Assembly: GCF_000023585.1 (NCBI RefSeq)
Contig: NC_012914.1
Coordinates: 6,145,501-6,209,500 of the forward strand
Length of the DNA: 64,000 nucleotides
Source of the DNA: Paenibacillus sp. JDR-2
GTDB lineage: Bacteria > Bacillota > Bacilli > Paenibacillales > Paenibacillaceae
Direction of reading: 5' to 3'
Every line of letters starts with the position of its first letter. The first letter of the stretch is position 1. The notes below the pieces were generated by a model. That model saw only the letters and a list, made by a program, of their open reading frames with translations. It was not told the origin of the DNA and ran no database searches. The position numbers and the translations under genes are program-made. Positions 24,598 to 33,127 of this stretch are shown here, in pieces.

Positions 24598-24682
24598 AGA
24601 ATCACCAACTCTCAAACTAAACTATGTTTATCCAACCTATCATACCTGCTCCGTATTCTGCAAATAACAGCTGCTATAGATG

Positions 24683-24742
24683 CAAAAACAGGTTATCCTG
24701 CAAACCAGCCCAAGAGGACTGATTCGCCGGAATAACCTGTTT
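24683..24742 (-). terminator. Terminator-like hairpin at the left end of the hairpin array
   Basis: AAACAGGTTAT (24686-24696) pairs with ATAACCTGTTT (24732-24742). On the minus strand the stem is followed by TTTTTGC, so it would end leftward transcription through the hairpin array. It is not placed to end the DUF72 gene. Confidence 0.6.
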
Positions 24743-24835
24743 ACTAGTGTGCATAGATGCTGGCTGCACGTCGGCGGTCAGGGCTCCATTGTACGTTTTG
24801 CAGTATATTGCCGCATTTTCGCCCGACCGCCCGAT

Positions 24836-25231
24836 ATATCCTGCACGATGTGCAGGATATCCCGCTCGCAACAGCCTAAATGAGCCAGCCAGTAAGAATA
24901 TACTGCATTCCGTGCAGTATACGGTGCACCGGAGCGCCATACCGGGCTCATATGCTGCATTCTGTGCAACATACGACACACTGAGCTTGCACAACTGGTG
25001 GTCAAGATGCTGCATCCCATGCAGCATACGGCGCTCACAGCTCAGCATGGTCAAGATGCTACATCCCCTGCCCTAACGGAGCTACGTACGCCATATCTGT
25101 CGCATATGCTGCATTCTGCGCGGCATATGGCGCCCAGAGCTTACCGTGGGTCGATATACTGCACTCCGTATAGTATACGGTGCGCCGGAGCGCCATTTTA
25201 GGCGCATATGCTGCATCCGGTACAGCAACAT
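24836..25231. repeat. Array of seven to eight short hairpins with about 50-63 bp spacing
   Basis: Palindromes are at 24836-24860 (ATATCCTGCAC/GTGCAGGATAT), 24899-24921 (TATACTGCA/TGCAGTATA), 24951-24973 (TATGCTGCA/TGCAACATA), 25007-25027 (ATGCTGCAT/ATGCAGCAT), 25103-25129 (CATATGCTGC/GCGGCATATG), 25155-25177 (TATACT/AGTATA) and a decayed one at 25205-25231; 25056-25077 looks like another decayed copy. Stems co-vary while the TGCAT core stays. Spacers share GGNGC..GAGC words; 24922-24960 and 25178-25216 are nearly the same. No coding frame is credible: apparent proteins just repeat the hairpin translation. Confidence 0.8.
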
Positions 25232-25253
25232 GCATCCAAGCAAATACGCAAAG

Positions 25254-25281
25254 CGGCAGGCTGGCATATGCCAGCCTGCCG
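25254..25281 (-). terminator. Perfect 28-bp palindrome after the aminotransferase gene
   Basis: CGGCAGGCTGGCAT and its exact complement form a perfect palindrome centred on CATATG, 26 bp after the aminotransferase stop. It is GC-rich enough to end transcription, but only CTTTG follows, so it may instead protect the 3' end or belong to the hairpin array, whose CATATG core it shares. Confidence 0.5.
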
Positions 25282-25307
25282 CGCCTGAGACAGCCCGAGG
25301 TTACACT

Positions 25308-26477
25308 TTACATTACTGTCCGCATCCAACGGCCGATGCGCTCGAGAGCCTCCGACAGATTTGAAGCCGAAGAAGCATACGAGCAGCGGATAAAGCCCTC
25401 GCCGCCCCGGCCGAATACGGAGCCGGGCACTGCCGCTACCTTCGCTTCCTGCAGCAGCCGCGTAGCGAACTGCTCCGAGCTGAGCCCGGTCGCACCTATG
25501 GAAGGGAAAGCGTAAAACGCTCCTTGCGGATCCCGGCAAGCGAGACCAAGCTCGCTTAAGCCCTTCACGAACATCCGCCGCCGCTGATTAAACGCCTCTA
25601 CCATCTCGTCCTTATCCTCCATGCAGTTCCGCAGACATTCGATCGCCGCAACCTGGCCGACAATCGGCGCGCAGAGAGCGGTATACTGATGGATCTTGGT
25701 CATCGCCGCGATCAACTCCTGACCGCCGCATGCGTAACCAACCCTCATTCCCGTCATCGCAAAAGCTTTGGAGAAGCCGCTGATCACTACCGTCCGATCC
25801 TTCATCCCCGGCAGGGAAGCGAAGCTGATATGCTTGCCTTCGTAAGTCAGCTCCGCATAGATCTCATCGGACAATACGATAAGGTTATGCTCCTCTACAA
25901 GCTTCGTAATCGGCAGCCAGTCCTCATAGGACATAACCGCTCCGGTCGGATTGCTAGGGAAGTTGACGAAGAGCACCTTGGAACGGGGGGTTATCGCCTG
26001 CTTCAGCGCATCTGCCGTCAGCTTGAACGACTGGGCGGCCGTCATTTCCAGTTCAACCGGCACCCCTCCGTTCAGCTTGCAAATCGGCGCGTAAGCAATG
26101 TAACCGGGAACCGGAATAATCATTTCATCGCCGGGCTCAAGAAGCGCCCGCATCGCCAGGTCAATCGCTTCGCTGCCGCCTACCGTAACCAGCACTTCCG
26201 TGGCCGGTTCGTAGCTGACACCAAAGCTTTTGTCCAAGTACGCTGCAATCTCCTCCCGAAGCTCCATAAGGCCTTCGTTAGGCGTATACATCGTCCTGCC
26301 CCGCTCGAGCGCCCGGATACAGGCCTCTCTGGCCGCCTTAGGCGTTGCGAAGTCGGGTTCCCCAACTCCTAGCGATATGATTTCCTTGTTTCCCTCAGCC
26401 GCGTTAAAAAATTTGCGAATGCCCGATGGCGGCAAATCGCGGACTAGCGGCGTCACCCATGTGCTCGTCGTCAGCAT
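25308..26477 (-). CDS. Class I/II PLP aminotransferase
   Basis: This 389-residue fold-type I aminotransferase of the aspartate-aminotransferase/PatA group transfers an amino group between an amino acid and a 2-oxoacid. Motifs are GVGEPDF near the N-terminus, VTVGGSEAIDLAMRAL, FPSNPTGAVMS, VLSDEIYAELTYEG and the PLP Lys in VISGFSKAFAMTGMRVGY, with RCSYASS near the end for substrate carboxylate binding. The ATG at 26477 follows GGGAGAGGA. It starts 22 bp after ddl, so the two are likely an operon; the substrate could be linked to D-Ala supply but this is not shown. Confidence 0.88.
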   Translation of the reverse strand: MLTTSTWVTPLVRDLPPSGIRKFFNAAEGNKEIISLGVGEPDFATPKAAREACIRALERGRTMYTPNEGLMELREEIAAYLDKSFGVSYEPATEVLVTVGGSEAIDLAMRALLEPGDEMIIPVPGYIAYAPICKLNGGVPVELEMTAAQSFKLTADALKQAITPRSKVLFVNFPSNPTGAVMSYEDWLPITKLVEEHNLIVLSDEIYAELTYEGKHISFASLPGMKDRTVVISGFSKAFAMTGMRVGYACGGQELIAAMTKIHQYTALCAPIVGQVAAIECLRNCMEDKDEMVEAFNQRRRMFVKGLSELGLACRDPQGAFYAFPSIGATGLSSEQFATRLLQEAKVAAVPGSVFGRGGEGFIRCSYASSASNLSEALERIGRWMRTVM

Positions 26478-26499
26478 GGTTAATCCTCTCCCTGGCCGA

Positions 26500-27411
26500 T
26501 TATTTCTCTTTACGTTCCTCAAGAGAATAATCGATGATGTAGTCAAGCAGCTCGTTGAATTTGATACCAGCCGCTTTAGCCGCCTTTGGCAGCAAGCTGT
26601 TCTTCGTCAGACCCGGCAGCGTGTTCGCTTCCAGAACGTACGGAACTCCGTCTTTAATGATCATATCGATACGCGAATACACGCTGCATTTCAGAGCCTT
26701 ATAGCAGCCAAGCGCAGACGCTTCTACGCGGGCTTGCACATCAGCCGGCAATTCGATCACTTCTTCCGTGGCTCCGCCATCCTGATACTTGGAGTCGAAA
26801 TCGAAGAACTCCGAGTTGGCTTTAATCGATACGATAGGAAGCAGCTTGCCGCTGAGCACGGCGCATGTAATTTCTTCCCCGCCAACAAATTGCTCGATCA
26901 TGACGGAGTCATCCCATTTCAACGCTTCCGCTACCGCTTCGGCCACCTCGTCTTGGGTTTTAACCAGACGCGTAGCAATACTCGAGCCGCCCGAATTCGG
27001 CTTTACGACAACCGGCAGGCCAAGGCGCTCCACGTTTGCCGCGGCAAGCTCCTCCATGCTGGCGACATTAATCCAATCGGCTGTAAGGATGCCGTCAAAA
27101 CGGATCAGCTTTTTCGCCAGCTCTTTATCCATGCTTACGCTGCTCGACAACACGCCGCAGCCGGAATAAGGAATGCCAAGCGATTCCAACGTGCCCTGTA
27201 CCGTACCGTCTTCGCCGTATTTGCCGTGAAGAGCCAGCAGCGCAAAGTCGATACCGGCCGTTTTATCGATTAAGTCGCGTTTCGTGTTAATCTCGATCGG
27301 CACAACTTCGTATTTGCCGCGATCCAGATTCGCGATCATTTCTTGCCCCGTTAATAACGAAATTTCTCTTTCGGACGAAATGCCGCCCATAATAACACCG
27401 ATTTTCATCAT
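26500..27411 (-). CDS. ddl: D-alanine--D-alanine ligase
   Basis: This 303-residue ATP-grasp ligase makes D-Ala-D-Ala for peptidoglycan. Visible are IGVIMGGISSEREISLLTG, LHGKYGEDGTVQGTLESLGIPYSGCGV, the ATP-binding VVKPNSGGSSI, and the C-terminal VYSRIDMIIKDGVPYVLEANTLPGLTKNSLLPKAA. The active-site Glu, Ser and Tyr positions appear to be present. The start follows AGGAGG. Its 5' leader carries a diverged GCTTTCGAAG repeat. The aminotransferase gene follows 22 bp downstream. Confidence 0.94.
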   Translation of the reverse strand: MMKIGVIMGGISSEREISLLTGQEMIANLDRGKYEVVPIEINTKRDLIDKTAGIDFALLALHGKYGEDGTVQGTLESLGIPYSGCGVLSSSVSMDKELAKKLIRFDGILTADWINVASMEELAAANVERLGLPVVVKPNSGGSSIATRLVKTQDEVAEAVAEALKWDDSVMIEQFVGGEEITCAVLSGKLLPIVSIKANSEFFDFDSKYQDGGATEEVIELPADVQARVEASALGCYKALKCSVYSRIDMIIKDGVPYVLEANTLPGLTKNSLLPKAAKAAGIKFNELLDYIIDYSLEERKEK

Positions 27412-27423
27412 GTTGTTAATAAG

Positions 27424-27490
27424 CCTCCTGAAAATTTTGTGAGAGTTAATCGCAGATAAAATTTAACGAGCAAAATCACTTCGAAAGCAT
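27424..27490 (-). repeat. Diverged SD-abutting repeat upstream of ddl
   Basis: On the minus strand GCTTTCGAAGTGATTTTG is followed by a loose loop and then CACAAAATTTTCAGGAGG. The box and the SD junction are kept while the stem sequence differs from other copies, with GATTTTG pairing CAAAATT. Confidence 0.55.
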
Positions 27491-27509
27491 ATGCTTTGCT
27501 TCCTGCAAA

Positions 27510-28973
27510 TTACTTCCCGAGCATAGCTTTCGCAGCGTCCCCGATCATTTGGATCCCCTTGACGATATTCTCGTCGGAGACGCGGGAGAAGCCTAGCCGC
27601 ATCGTATGGCGGCCGCCGCCGTCCGTGTAGAAAATATCGCCGGGAGTAAACAATACGCCCTGCTCCGTGCAGGCCTGCAGCAGCTCCCTAGTGGAGAAGT
27701 TCTCCTCGAACTCGACGAACAAATGAAGCCCGCCGTCGCCTGACAGCCTTTTCAGCGGCAGATACGTCTTGCAGCACTCCACGGCCAGCTCGTATTTGCG
27801 CTTGTATTCCGCCTTCGCACGCTTCAGATATTTCTCGAAGTTGCCGTTATGAAGATATTGATAGAGCAGCGATTGATCAAGAGTTGATGTATGAATGGTA
27901 CGCGCGCGTTTGACGCTTTCCAGATAGTCGATCAGCTCCTTATCCGCCAGAATCCATCCGACGCGTAGGCCGGGGAACAGAATTTTGGAGAAGCTGCCCA
28001 AATAAATCGTTCCGTTATTGCGGTTGCCGCCGTAAGCGAGCAGAGGGGCCACATGAGCGCCTGAATAACGAAGCTCCTCATTAAAGCCGTCCTCGATAAT
28101 CGGAATCCGGCGGTCGTTCAGCATCCGCACCGTTTCCGCCCGTTTCTCGTGGGACATCACGATCCCCGTCGGGTTATGGTACGAAGGAACAAGATAAGCG
28201 AGATCGAATCCCTGCCCGCCAAGCTTCTCTTCCAGCTGTTCTAGGCTAATGCCGTCAGGCTCCATATCTACGCCCGTAATGGCGAATTGGTGCATCTTTA
28301 AATTTTTAATTGCGGTATGATGAGTCGGATTCTCGCATAACGCGTGTCCGTTGCTCTTCCCAAGCGCCGACAGGACAAGGTCGAACCCTTCCGTAAAACC
28401 GTTTGTAATAAGCATATCCTTGCCGCCCAGATCGACGCCTTTGTTCTCCATATAACGCATCAGGAATTCGATCAGCGGCTTATACCCCTTGGCATAGCCG
28501 TAATTCAGAATAATGTTGCCTTCCAGCGACATCCGGTCGAGGAATGCGCGCTTCACATTTTGCAGGTCAAACAGCTTTTCGTCGGGAGCAATGCTTGTAA
28601 AAGAAATAGCCCCCCGCTTTGCGCGGATGCCATGCTTCATTAGATCATGCTCTTCCGCCGCGCGTGCCAGATCATTAATCCGCTCGCTCCAGTCAAGCCG
28701 CTTGCCGGTGCCCTCCTCCGCCGCAACGCCGCCCGCCGATTGCGCGACGAAGTTGCCTTTGCCTTTTACGGCGTATATAAATCCTTCATCCACCAGATCC
28801 GCGTAAGCGGTCACGATGGTGTTGCGGCCAACATTCATTAAGAGGCTTAACTCTCGCGTGGACGGGAGCTTCTGATTCGCCTGCAGCGCGCCCGTTATCA
28901 TCAGCCGTTTCATATAATCCTTGACCTGCATCGATACCGGCCGGTCGCCTACGAATTGAATATCAGAATACAC
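27510..28973 (-). CDS. MocR/GabR-type transcriptional regulator (GntR HTH plus aminotransferase domain)
   Basis: This protein of about 487 residues has an N-terminal GntR winged helix (QVKDYMKRLMITGALQANQKLPSTREL then VGRNTIVTAYADLVDEGFI) and a C-terminal aminotransferase fold with PLP Lys in LGSFSKILFPGLRVGWI. Such proteins bind PLP or an aminated ligand to control transport or metabolism of amino acids, GABA or vitamin B6. The likely start is GTG at 28973 after AGAGGTGATGAG; other in-frame starts lie up to 29015. The target gene is not evident; the convergent layout gives no divergent partner. Confidence 0.88.
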   Translation of the reverse strand: MYSDIQFVGDRPVSMQVKDYMKRLMITGALQANQKLPSTRELSLLMNVGRNTIVTAYADLVDEGFIYAVKGKGNFVAQSAGGVAAEEGTGKRLDWSERINDLARAAEEHDLMKHGIRAKRGAISFTSIAPDEKLFDLQNVKRAFLDRMSLEGNIILNYGYAKGYKPLIEFLMRYMENKGVDLGGKDMLITNGFTEGFDLVLSALGKSNGHALCENPTHHTAIKNLKMHQFAITGVDMEPDGISLEQLEEKLGGQGFDLAYLVPSYHNPTGIVMSHEKRAETVRMLNDRRIPIIEDGFNEELRYSGAHVAPLLAYGGNRNNGTIYLGSFSKILFPGLRVGWILADKELIDYLESVKRARTIHTSTLDQSLLYQYLHNGNFEKYLKRAKAEYKRKYELAVECCKTYLPLKRLSGDGGLHLFVEFEENFSTRELLQACTEQGVLFTPGDIFYTDGGGRHTMRLGFSRVSDENIVKGIQMIGDAAKAMLGK

Positions 28974-29013
28974 CTCATCACCTCTTTGCTCTATCATGGC
29001 ATAAAAAAGCTCC

Positions 29014-29060
29014 AAGCAAAAGAACCACGCCGGGCGTTATTCGCCTTCAGCGTGGTTCTT
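29014..29060 (-). terminator. Terminator of the 29109 SDR gene
   Basis: AAGAACCACGC (29020-29030) pairs with GCGTGGTTCTT (29050-29060); on the minus strand TTTTGC follows. Confidence 0.75.
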
Positions 29061-29108
29061 AGACAAGTTTTGCGGGAGAAATGTAAGCCCGCCATAATTT
29101 CCGCTCTT

Positions 29109-29861
29109 CTACTTCGCGGTCACACCGCCGTCGACAGGCAGCTCAATGCCAGTCAGGTACGACGCGTCATCCGACGCGAGGAACAGGACCGCCTTCGCAA
29201 CCTCAACCGCTTGCCCTACGCGCGGCAATGCGGTCTGGGACAGGAACCACGCGAGCATTTGCTCGTTGCCCACGAACTCCTTGCTCATTGGCGTCTCGAT
29301 AAAGCCCGGATGCACGGAATTGACGCGGATATTGTCCTTGCCGTAATCAACGGCAGCGGCTTTGCTCAGCATACGGACAGCACCCTTCGATGCCGTATAA
29401 GCGCCAGCGCCTTGGCTGCCGGTAATGCCGGCGATCGACGAGATGTTCACAATCGAACCGCCGTTATTTTTCTGCATATGCGGAACAACGTGCTTCATCC
29501 CAAGAAACACGCTCGAAAGATTAATATTCATGACCTTGTCCCATTGCTCGACAGTGGTATCAAGCATGCCGACCGCAAATGAAATACCCGCATTGTTGAC
29601 GAGGATATCGATTCGGCCATAAGCCTCTAACGCCGCTGCGATAACGCTGATCCACTGCTCCTCGGACGCAACATTGTGGGCGATTGCCGTTGCAACGCCG
29701 CCTTCCGCCTCGATTTCCTTCACAACAGCCAACACCGCTGCCTCATTAATGTCGGTTGCAACCACCTTCGCGCCTTCGCGGGCGAACAATAACGCTTCCT
29801 CCCGGCCCATGCCGCTTCCCGCGCCCGTAATAATAGCTACTTTATCTGCTAGACGACTCAT
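29109..29861 (-). CDS. SDR family oxidoreductase
   Basis: This 250-residue classical SDR has TGAGSGMGREEA for cofactor binding, the Asp in VVATDINE that favours NAD, NNAGISF, SIVNISSIAG, and the catalytic YTASKGA (YxxxK). The C-terminus has TGIELPVDGG. It is divergent from the TetR gene at 30025 and is its likely target. Substrate unknown; the sequence resembles alcohol/glucose dehydrogenases of the family. SD is GGGAGAG. Confidence 0.9.
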   Translation of the reverse strand: MSRLADKVAIITGAGSGMGREEALLFAREGAKVVATDINEAAVLAVVKEIEAEGGVATAIAHNVASEEQWISVIAAALEAYGRIDILVNNAGISFAVGMLDTTVEQWDKVMNINLSSVFLGMKHVVPHMQKNNGGSIVNISSIAGITGSQGAGAYTASKGAVRMLSKAAAVDYGKDNIRVNSVHPGFIETPMSKEFVGNEQMLAWFLSQTALPRVGQAVEVAKAVLFLASDDASYLTGIELPVDGGVTAK

Positions 29862-29895
29862 GGATCATCTCTCCCCAAAAATAAAATGATAGTGT

Positions 29896-29926
29896 GTATA
29901 TCACTATGATATAAACTATATCACCA
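29896..29926. promoter_or_regulatory. Probable TetR operator between SDR and tetR genes
   Basis: A 17-bp palindrome TGATATAAACTATATCA lies at 29907-29923, and TATATCAC occurs twice as a direct repeat (29897-29904 and 29917-29924). The gap between the divergent genes is 163 bp. Confidence 0.65.
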
Positions 29927-30024
29927 TGTTTGGGCAAGCGCAACGCTTCTTGCCTAGAAGGAGTTGGCATCGTTATAATACCCATATAATTGATGGCTGA
30001 TGGGCCCATGAAAGGTAACGACAA

Positions 30025-30669
30025 ATGGATGCTAAAGAACGGTACGAGAAAGAACGAAACGACGGCAAACAGCAGAGGCTGATTGCGATTCTAGATGCTG
30101 CCGAGCACGAATTTATAAGCCGGGGTATCGAAAAAACCACCATGCAGCATATCGCGGACGCAGCCAATATCGGCATCGCTACGCTGTTTCGTTATTTTCC
30201 GAAGAAGGAAAAGCTGATTGTTGCGGTCGCAACCAAGCTGCTGCAGCCGATTCACGACGCCTTCATGGCGACCGCCGCGCTGCCGCTGTCTTGTCTGGAC
30301 AAGCTTGAACGACTATTCGACTTCCTTATCGAGGAGCATAACCGTGCCAGCGCCAAATTCATGGTCGACTTCGACAGCTACGCTGCCCACTCGCAGGAGC
30401 CGGTCGAGGACATGGAAACGTTTGTGGCCTTGCATCGGCGGATCTCGTTGCATTTTGCGGCCATTGTGCAGTCCGGCGTCGAGGACCGCTCGATTCGCCC
30501 GGATCTGCAGATTAAAGAAACATTGACGACGATCATGAATACCTTTGGCCATTTTTCGCGGCAGCTGTCGCTGCAAAACAACATCCTGCTGTTCGAATCG
30601 GATCTCGAATCAAGGCCGCAGCTGCTTATCCTCAAAGGAATGTTCCTGGAATACGTAAAGAACCGGTAA
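30025..30669 (+). CDS. TetR family transcriptional regulator
   Basis: This 214-residue repressor has an N-terminal TetR helix-turn-helix (AILDAAEHEFISRGIEKTTMQHIADAANIGIATLFRYFPKKEKLI) and an all-helical ligand domain of about 140 residues. The ligand is not evident. The ATG follows GAAAGGTAA. It faces away from the SDR gene across the palindromic operator, so it most likely represses that gene and itself. A strong bidirectional terminator follows. Confidence 0.88.
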   Translation: MDAKERYEKERNDGKQQRLIAILDAAEHEFISRGIEKTTMQHIADAANIGIATLFRYFPKKEKLIVAVATKLLQPIHDAFMATAALPLSCLDKLERLFDFLIEEHNRASAKFMVDFDSYAAHSQEPVEDMETFVALHRRISLHFAAIVQSGVEDRSIRPDLQIKETLTTIMNTFGHFSRQLSLQNNILLFESDLESRPQLLILKGMFLEYVKNR

Positions 30670-30686
30670 TGCAATCGTACCAAAAC

Positions 30687-30727
30687 AAAAAGAACGCTTG
30701 CCCGCACGGTACGGGAAGCGTTCTTTT
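30687..30727. terminator. Bidirectional terminator
   Basis: AAAAAGAACGCTT pairs with AAGCGTTCTTTT around CCCGCACGGTACGGG, between tetR and the convergent SLH-GH18 gene. Confidence 0.85.
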
Positions 30728-30768
30728 ATTGTTAATCGAGTAAATAAATAAGAGCATGAATCCATAAG

Positions 30769-32385
30769 CTAATTAAAATTCAACCCATAGAACCTTTCGG
30801 CATTGCTAAGACTAGCGTAAATATCGGTGCTGGCTCCTCCCATGAACCAATAGGCAAGGCCAGCCAGATTATAATCCATAGCCTTTTTATATTTGGCGGC
30901 AAGCGAGCGTCCATCCTCGATCCAAAGCTGATGCTTAAGGCCGTTAAGCTGATACGAGGCGGTATATTGCGAAACCGTTGCATCCCATGCCGGGAGCAGC
31001 GAACGGTTGCGGACGATGCTATTTTGCTCGATAAGCGTCAATTCCGTTGCCGTAACCTTCCCGGTCTTATCCGTGACCCAGTCTTGATTGTAATAAGGCA
31101 GCGCCAGAATAACCTTGCTTGCGGGCACTTCCTTGAGGATCTTGGTGATGGCATAGTCCACAAAGGGCAGCGAAGCGACTGAGCCTGCGATTGGACTGGT
31201 GCTCCAATGCTCGTCGTAAGCCATCAACACCATGTAATCGGCCGAAGCGCCAAGCGCCTGATAATCGAAGCCTTCGGTCCAGTCGCTGCCAAGGTCGGGC
31301 GATACGCATACCGAGACCATGGCGCCAATCTTATGCAGCTTAGCGCTAAGCTCGCTAATAAAAGCGGTCATATAAGCTCGGTCTGCGGGAGCGACATTTT
31401 CGAAATCAATGTTCAGTCCTTTCAGTCCGTACTTCTGAACATAGCCCGTAAGCTGATCAACCACTTTACCGCGGTACGTCGCATTGGACAAATTCTGATG
31501 CGTCACTTCCTGATTCGAGCGGTTGCCGACCATCGCCCAAATTTGTCTTTTGTTTTTGCTTGCCCAGTTCACGAGCGATTGATCCGTATAGTCTGCCACA
31601 GCTCCAGCCGGATCGAAGAAATACCAGCGCGGGGATAAACTCGTAACGTTTGCTTGGAGAACCGACTGCTCGTATTGGGCCGCCGTCTGGCCGTATTGCC
31701 AGCCAAGCTGGATGCGGGTTCCGGACTGCGATTTCGCAAGCGCGGAAGCCCACTTTGCATTTTGCAGTGCACGGTCGATCACGGCGGCCGTTTCCTGTCT
31801 GGTCATCCCGTCCGCGGGATTAAAATTACCGTTAGCATCTCCTGCCATAAGGTTTAGCTCCAGCGCCGCGCCAACCGCCTTATCCGCCCAATCCGCGATC
31901 TCGTCAGCGTCGGCAAAATATGAGGTATCGCCGGATACGCCGGATTGCTTGAATGCCCGAATAAGCATAATTGCCGCTTCCTGCCTTGTTACGGGCTTCG
32001 ACGGCTCGAAGGTATGCGCGCTTGTCCCATCCACGAGGCCAACCTGGACGGCAGCCGTAACCGCGTCGTAATACCAGTCTTTTGCCTTCATATCCTTGAA
32101 TGGATTGATCTCGCCGTGAACGGTTTTGATCCCGAGCACGCGGTCCAGAATCGTAATGAATTCCGCCCGGGTAACGGGTTGTTTCGGCGAAAAGGTTCTA
32201 GCGGAAGTACCCGATAATATTTGTTTGTCGTATAAGCGAATGATAGAGTCCTTGGCAAAGCTGCCCGCAATATCGTCAAAAGGCAACTTGTCCGCGCTGG
32301 CTGCATCAACGGTTGGAACGATTCCCATTAGGCAGGACAATGCTGCAGCTCCCGCGACCCATCTCTTAAACTTGCTACTATACAA
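30769..32385 (-). CDS. SLH-domain glycoside hydrolase family 18 protein
   Basis: This 538-residue secreted protein has a signal peptide ending near VDAASA, three SLH repeats (about residues 35-210; FDDIAGSFAKDSIIRLYDKQ, FKDMKAKDWYYDAV, FADADEIADWADKAV) that anchor it to cell-wall pyruvylated polymer, and a GH18 domain of about 320 residues. GLNIDFENV carries the end of the DxxDxDxE motif with the catalytic Glu; VLMAYDEHW follows. It should act on GlcNAc polymers or peptidoglycan, and resembles spore-cortex YaaH-like enzymes. The start is TTG at 32385 after AGGGGGA. Single gene with a terminator. Confidence 0.9.
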   Translation of the reverse strand: MYSSKFKRWVAGAAALSCLMGIVPTVDAASADKLPFDDIAGSFAKDSIIRLYDKQILSGTSARTFSPKQPVTRAEFITILDRVLGIKTVHGEINPFKDMKAKDWYYDAVTAAVQVGLVDGTSAHTFEPSKPVTRQEAAIMLIRAFKQSGVSGDTSYFADADEIADWADKAVGAALELNLMAGDANGNFNPADGMTRQETAAVIDRALQNAKWASALAKSQSGTRIQLGWQYGQTAAQYEQSVLQANVTSLSPRWYFFDPAGAVADYTDQSLVNWASKNKRQIWAMVGNRSNQEVTHQNLSNATYRGKVVDQLTGYVQKYGLKGLNIDFENVAPADRAYMTAFISELSAKLHKIGAMVSVCVSPDLGSDWTEGFDYQALGASADYMVLMAYDEHWSTSPIAGSVASLPFVDYAITKILKEVPASKVILALPYYNQDWVTDKTGKVTATELTLIEQNSIVRNRSLLPAWDATVSQYTASYQLNGLKHQLWIEDGRSLAAKYKKAMDYNLAGLAYWFMGGASTDIYASLSNAERFYGLNFN

Positions 32386-32582
32386 GAGAATGTCCCCCTA
32401 TTAATTCATAGATAAGGTCATGATTCTCTAATGGTAACAAAGTTCCGGCGTGGGTTCATCGGCAAGAAAATGGCAATCGGCATCCGGTGCAGCCGTGCTT
32501 CCGGTACAAGCGTCATAGAGCTGCATATATAATTGGTCAAATGCCTCAGGAACAAACACCCAAGCACCTTGGAGAAAGCCGT

Positions 32583-32591
32583 CATAAGTTA
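32583..32591 (+). promoter_or_regulatory. Possible mother-cell (sigma-K/E-like) -10 for the yjcZ-type gene
   Basis: CATAAGTTA matches the sigma-K -10 form CATANNNTA; an AC pair lies 15 bp upstream. The 240 bp before the gene (32386-32625) otherwise show no gene. Confidence 0.3.
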
Positions 32592-32625
32592 TAGAGTACT
32601 CAAGACGTAAGGAGGTGCATGTAGA

Positions 32626-32730
32626 ATGTCCGGTTACGTTGGTGGTGTTAACTCTACAGGTTTCATCCTGGTGCTTTTTATACTGTTGGTGATCATTATT
32701 TGCGGTTGTGGCTTTGGTAAATTTTATTAA
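32626..32730 (+). CDS. YjcZ-family sporulation peptide
   Basis: This 34-residue peptide consists of a short Gly-rich start (MSGYVGGVNSTG), one membrane span (FILVLFILLVIIIC) and a tail GCGFGKFY. This layout is that of the YjcZ/SscA family of small spore proteins in Bacilli. The SD is GGAGGTG and the spacing is good. The gene is short and easily missed. A compact terminator follows at 32787. Its exact role in the spore is not known. Confidence 0.85.
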   Translation: MSGYVGGVNSTGFILVLFILLVIIICGCGFGKFY

Positions 32731-32786
32731 TCCCTAGCTTATCTGCACGAATCATCCCGGCAGCGTACGAAGCTTAATCCGTAAGC

Positions 32787-32812
32787 AAAAGGCCCATTTC
32801 GATGGGCCTTTT
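32787..32812 (+). terminator. Terminator of the yjcZ-type gene
   Basis: AAAAGGCCCAT-ttcg-ATGGGCCTTTT. The following 315 bp (32813-33127) hold no supported gene; a 62-codon frame there has no SD. Confidence 0.85.
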
Positions 32813-33127
32813 GTGCGTTTTATGGAGGATATGGCTCTGAAGTGGCTTAACGATCAGAACAAGCCGCATATTGGCGGGCCCATGAGAGAACCTCTATCAT
32901 GGCTTGTCCTTTTTGTACATGCTCCCAATGATTTCGGCAGCCCATCGCCAATTAGGCGGGACATGCCTTGGCTGTATTCCCCTACCCCGGACGGGGGCTA
33001 GCAAATGTCGAACTGTGCTACAATAGGACAATCCGAGTGTTTAGGAGCTTACATAATTGCGCATGCTAATAGAGAGATTCATAGATTAAGAGAGAGAAAC
33101 GGACAGCTGGAGAGGAGACGTTAAGAA

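Noticed and set aside
24836..25231. CRISPR array
   Set aside because: The repeated parts vary and are hairpins, spacers are related to each other, and no cas gene is near.
24674..25267. Several overlapping ORFs with repeated MLHxMQH and RSGAPYT
   Set aside because: The repeats are just translations of the hairpin array in different frames and no SD is present.
32813..33001. 62-residue plus-strand ORF
   Set aside because: Starts in the terminator of the yjcZ-type gene, no SD, no recognisable protein.
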